In this document: positions 60,252-64,000 of the stretch, one piece after another
Layout of the letters: each line of letters starts with the position of its first letter
Numbering within the stretch: position 1 is the stretch's first letter
From: Pyronema omphalodes
Taxonomy: Eukaryota; Ascomycota; Pezizomycetes; Pezizales; Pyronemataceae
NCBI GenBank assembly: GCA_024516155.1
Contig: JAJJXM010000031.1
Coordinates: 434,001-498,000 of the forward strand
Direction: 5' to 3'
Length of the DNA stretch: 64,000 nucleotides
Position numbers and translations under genes: made by a program
Notes under the pieces: generated by a model
The model's database searches: none
Seen by the model: only the letters and a program-made list of their open reading frames with translations
What the model was told of the DNA's origin: nothing

Positions 60252-63200
60252 GGTCGGCGCGGTGGGAGAAGATTAGAGGGATGAATGCCGGAGTTACTGG
60301 TGGTAGTTATGGTTTCTAGAGATGACGATGGTTTGGTGATGATTGGGGTTATTCGATACTAAGAATGCAGGTAGCCTTGTGATAACAGACAATGAAAAAC
60401 GAAGGATGGTATGAGACGTGTCGTTGAACTTGGTTAAAATTCTTCAAGTTACGGTACCACTGGCGATTATAAGGTGAAAAGCGGGGCAGAAAGACGAATT
60501 CAAGGCGTGAAACAAGTCGGATGGGTTGGTAAGATGCTTATGTATTTGTAGGCTGCGGAGAGATCTTAGATGGTGGCTTAGATCGGCAGATTCGACAGCG
60601 GGAGCGCGGGATCGTGCTGGGATTGTTGGTTGGCTGTTTTTTGGACTGTTGATGTGTATGGTGAGTATGGTGGTTCGCACGTTTGTTAGAATACGGGATT
60701 GATGTCCTGGATATTTGTCAAATCCTCGAGGCTTCGGCTTCCAGGCTCCCTCTGTTGCTACAGATGAAAGAAGGAATGGAAGTCAAAAGTAAGTTAAAAG
60801 ACGGATTGGGTGGGGGGGGGGGGGACACTTGGAGGCAATACCCTGGGGTACGACGGAATCAGGCAGAAAAGTCGATACATAAATTCCAATCGCGCCTTTT
60901 CAGTGACTTTCTTTCAGCGGACAGGGCATCCATGTTGCATGTGCTGGACTGCATGTGTAGTCAACCAAACCAGGGGAATAACCTCGTCTTTTTCCTGTTC
61001 ATTTTCCTGTTCTGGAAAATAGTCGAGGTAGTGTGATGCACACTACGGTGTCGCGCTTATACACTCGGTTTTCTCTTTTTGAAAAATTAAAGTAGCTTGA
61101 TGCACACTACTTACAATAACGCAGCGACCTCGCGCTTATACAAGAATCATAAGTTATGTGCAGACCATTCGCTATATTTTCTGTAGTAGATATCAAAACA
61201 GGCGAATCCGTATCGACTATCAACATTAATAGAAGTAGAGACCCAAGAAGTAACGCACTCGGGTACATAACCTACTTCAATGTACTACTCTTCTACCTTT
61301 CACCGGCAGTTAGAGGTCTAGCCAAAGCAAACGCAATGCAATCAATGGAAACGTCTCCTGTTCTCCACCGCGCCACCCACCGACTTGCTGTGGATGATGT
61401 GGATGCTATGATTGCTACTCGTATATACATATTCCTTGCTTTGCTAAAAGGAATTTGACATGCAGGTACATAGAGAATCGGAGTGCTGATTGGAGTATGG
61501 TTGCGGTATGAACATACATACGCAAGTGCAAGAAGCCTCCGAAGCAACGCGAATCCCGAAGCAACAGACTGTTATTGAGCGCATATGGCGACTGTGCCGC
61601 GTTTGTTAGATACTGACGAGTAGACACATATGGCCCAATTGCGCAATTCGTTGTCGTCGCCAGCCATGGTTCACTAGCTTATTCCATCCGGGGAGTCCGG
61701 CGGAGCCCGGGTCTGTTTTTCGGCGGGACGACCGCAGTGCATTAATTTTTAACTCCCCCACCTGACGGAATTCGGCGGTAAACCCGGCTGAAGCGGCGAT
61801 GGACGGATGGCAATAGATATGTAGACACGGGTTGTATGTAAAGTATCTAGGTGGAGAGCTCGGGCCGAGCCGCGGCACCTGGGGTCCCCGACCCCCACCC
61901 AGCCAACACCGAGGCTTTCCCTCAAGTCCCTTTAAATCCCTCTAAACCCCTTGGTGTAATTTGGTTGCTTGCGTACACAGATGGCTGTAATCTCTCCATT
62001 AGTATTGAGCTATTGTTATCTTTCTGCCGTTGTCATCTAATATATATTTCGATTTCTTTGATAAATATCTACTGATGACCTCCATCCTGGACCATCCGCC
62101 TTACATCGGTGGAATGGAATCTTAACAAAAAAAAGATCATAAAAGTGTTGATTGCCGATGCGGATAGATTGAATTCGATATCAAAGTCCAAATTGTATTT
62201 CCAGAGCAGTGTAACCACTCATCTGCAAGTGAAATTGTTCCGTGTCTTACTTTTCCTTGTGCTCGATTCTAGAATTTCCGGTCCCTGATAGGTAGGTTAT
62301 CGGGAGGTTATTTGCTAGAGATGTAAAATGGCGCCCTTTAGGTCAATTTTAGATATACTCCCGCATGCCCGCTGCAGGTGTGTAGTTGTTGCTGTTGCTG
62401 CAGAATAGCTAGAATAGCTAGATTTGAAGCACAAGGAGCTACTAGTTCGATTTAGTGATCTTTCCACAGAAAGAATAGCTCCAATGCATTGCTTAATGCA
62501 ATGCGGCGTCTCCATCGGCGGTATGTTATGCGATATCCACTATGATTTTTCTCTTTCGTTAGAGGTGTTTCGGAGTCGCAGTAAAGTGTATGCGCAGTTG
62601 TCGCTGAGAGAGGGAAACACATGACATTGTGCATATCCGTAGCGTGAATCTTTTGTGACTAGATATGCCTCTTCGAAGCCAGAGTGCACTCTCTGCGTCG
62701 ATCGATTAGCAGCGTGCATCCGAAATGCAAATGGAATTGAAGAAAATTGAAGAAAATTTTTGCCCGTTTGCACTGTCACCGCCACAACTGCCGGAGTTAC
62801 CACGGAGCGATGAGACGTCGCCAGCGGGGCATCGATGGGGCATCAGAAGGCGAGGACATCCAAGTTGAAAAGCTGTAACCCAGTCATGACTCGTTAGCGG
62901 GCTTCGATTCCCGCTGACGCCCGGGAAAAGCGGTTGTTACTGATGAGCAGGGAAAAGATGTAGCTAGATGCAGATGTTAATCGTGTGGAAGGTCGATTTC
63001 CAGTTAACTTAAAAGACGCCGAAAGACGCTGCTGAAAGAGCCGAGCGAACCGGAGGTCACCGTCGACAACGTCCGGACAGAGAAACTGTGTTAAGAAATT
63101 ATGAACTGATGAGAGGCAGCGAAGGGTTCCGAACGATGGTTCGCTTTGAGTTCTGGTTGGACATACAGAACTGTCGTATGTAGCATGGTGCATCTAGAGT

Positions 63201-64000
63201 AGGTGTCAATAACTTAGGCGAGACGAAGCCTGAACTGGGATACCTGATTGGTGATTCGTAAAGCCATAAATATACAAAGCTGTAAATCTGTAACGCCTAA
63301 GCTTCGTTACTTGAGGTGGAGGATGATCCTGTGGCCGTCGGCCGCCGGTGACTAAGAGCCCTAATGCGACGGTATCTCCACGACAACGCCTCCAGCCCCG
63401 GCCTGCAACATTAGCTGTTATGTTTGTAACTGTTTCTAAGGTCTATTCTTACCGAATATGTACACTAGCCCTTGACGGTCTTTAGCCCTTTGACAATCTA
63501 TAGTTTGACCTTTCATTTACAGTAGCAGTCTGTCGATCTCAGGACCAGATGGGAAAGTAGTAGGGACTCCAGAGATCCCCAGGAGTCCGAGAATATTCAG
63601 ACTCACGTAAATGCTAAAAGTAAATTAGCCATTCATCGTGTGATAATGAGAGATTTTGAATTAAGTGAGAGCCGGTCCAGATATCGGGCCTGAACGGAGG
63701 TTGATGATCTCGGAGTGGAGGAAAGTGGAGCATGGAAGTTGATAAGTGAGAAGTCCCGGAGAACCTAAAGAACCCCTCAGTTGTATTCAAAAAGATTAAG
63801 CCTTGCACTATTCTAGTGGTAGCTAGCGAAAGGCTCGAGTGGTGCCGCAGCCCGCTCGTAGCCTCTACGGCTCGAACGGTATTCGGGAGACTCAGGAGCT
63901 TGAAATTTGTCTACACTCATACATATGTACGTATACATATCTACGATTGAACTTCTATTAGAGATTAACACTAACTACTATTTCGCTCCATGGATCCGTC
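60252..64000. other. gene-poor terminal region, nothing callable
   Basis: The promoter side of the 342-aa gene is followed by sequence with a G13 run (60812-60824) and a duplicated segment GTAGTGTGATGCACACTAC / GTAGCTTGATGCACACTAC (61027-61111, each followed by C.GCGCTTATACA). No supported gene or RNA was found. Several 60-100 codon frames lack motifs. Confidence 0.5.

Noticed and set aside
62898..62925. GCGGGCTTCGATTCCCGC resembling a tRNA T arm
   Set aside because: The G53:C61 pair is replaced by C-C, and no D or anticodon arm is upstream. Probably chance.
1..64000. CRISPR arrays, bacterial operons, ribosome binding sites
   Set aside because: The window is eukaryotic (spliceosomal introns, RNA polymerase III genes). 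No regularly spaced repeat-spacer array is present.

Overview
This window is nuclear DNA of a filamentous ascomycete fungus (Pezizomycotina-like). The evidence is a fungal-specific DASH kinetochore subunit (DAD4), a PRPP synthetase of the fungal PRS1/PRS5 class with a long insertion, MGM101, and short introns (about 45-160 nt) with GT..AG ends and CTAAC/CTGAC-type branch sites. A class within the Pezizomycotina cannot be fixed from sequence alone. Low gene density, long AT-rich spacers, decayed repeats and a stand-alone SRA-YDG protein would suit a repeat-rich lineage such as Pezizomycetes or Orbiliomycetes; that is inference.

Layout. 0-6.3 kb is gene-dense: the 3' part of a REEP/Yop1-like ER membrane protein gene (+), two identical head-to-head tRNA-Val(AAC) genes, MGM101 (-, three exons), a four-exon COA4 gene (-) that no single long ORF reveals, and BPL1 (+), which shares a 112-bp divergent promoter with COA4. 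6.3-15.5 kb is mostly decayed: a tRNA-Val relic, a possible tRNA-derived element, a MITE with 21-bp terminal inverted repeats, one uncharacterised 261-aa gene (-) and a broken LINE-type RNase H relic. 15.5-21.4 kb is a second housekeeping block on +: a mitochondrial PPR protein, DAD4 (five exons for 72 residues) and ARP5 of the INO80 remodeller. 21.4-31 kb holds nothing I can call as a gene, only simple repeats and a strong hairpin. At 31.1-32.3 kb lies a three-exon gene for a probable mitochondrial protein. 32.3-51.5 kb is another gene-poor stretch with one 54-aa Cys-rich ORF, a 5S rRNA-like relic, a second frameshifted LINE relic and a 0.7-kb tandem repeat. 51.7-60.3 kb contains the PRPP synthetase (-, five exons), an SRA-YDG protein (-, three exons), a hairpin element and a 342-aa Cys-rich/coiled-coil protein (-). 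60.3-64 kb shows nothing callable.

Functionally the recognisable genes are unlinked housekeeping functions, with several mitochondrial ones (MGM101 for mtDNA maintenance, COA4 for cytochrome oxidase assembly, the PPR protein, and probably the 31-kb gene). No metabolic gene cluster, CRISPR, or intact transposon was found. The points most worth a second look are the recurrent long poly-C:G tracts (one of 49 nt just after the MGM101 stop), the intron-split small genes COA4 and DAD4 with unusual GTTCGT donors, the two proteins sharing a similar N-terminal Cys/His pattern, the MITE, and the tandem repeat beside the PRPP synthetase.
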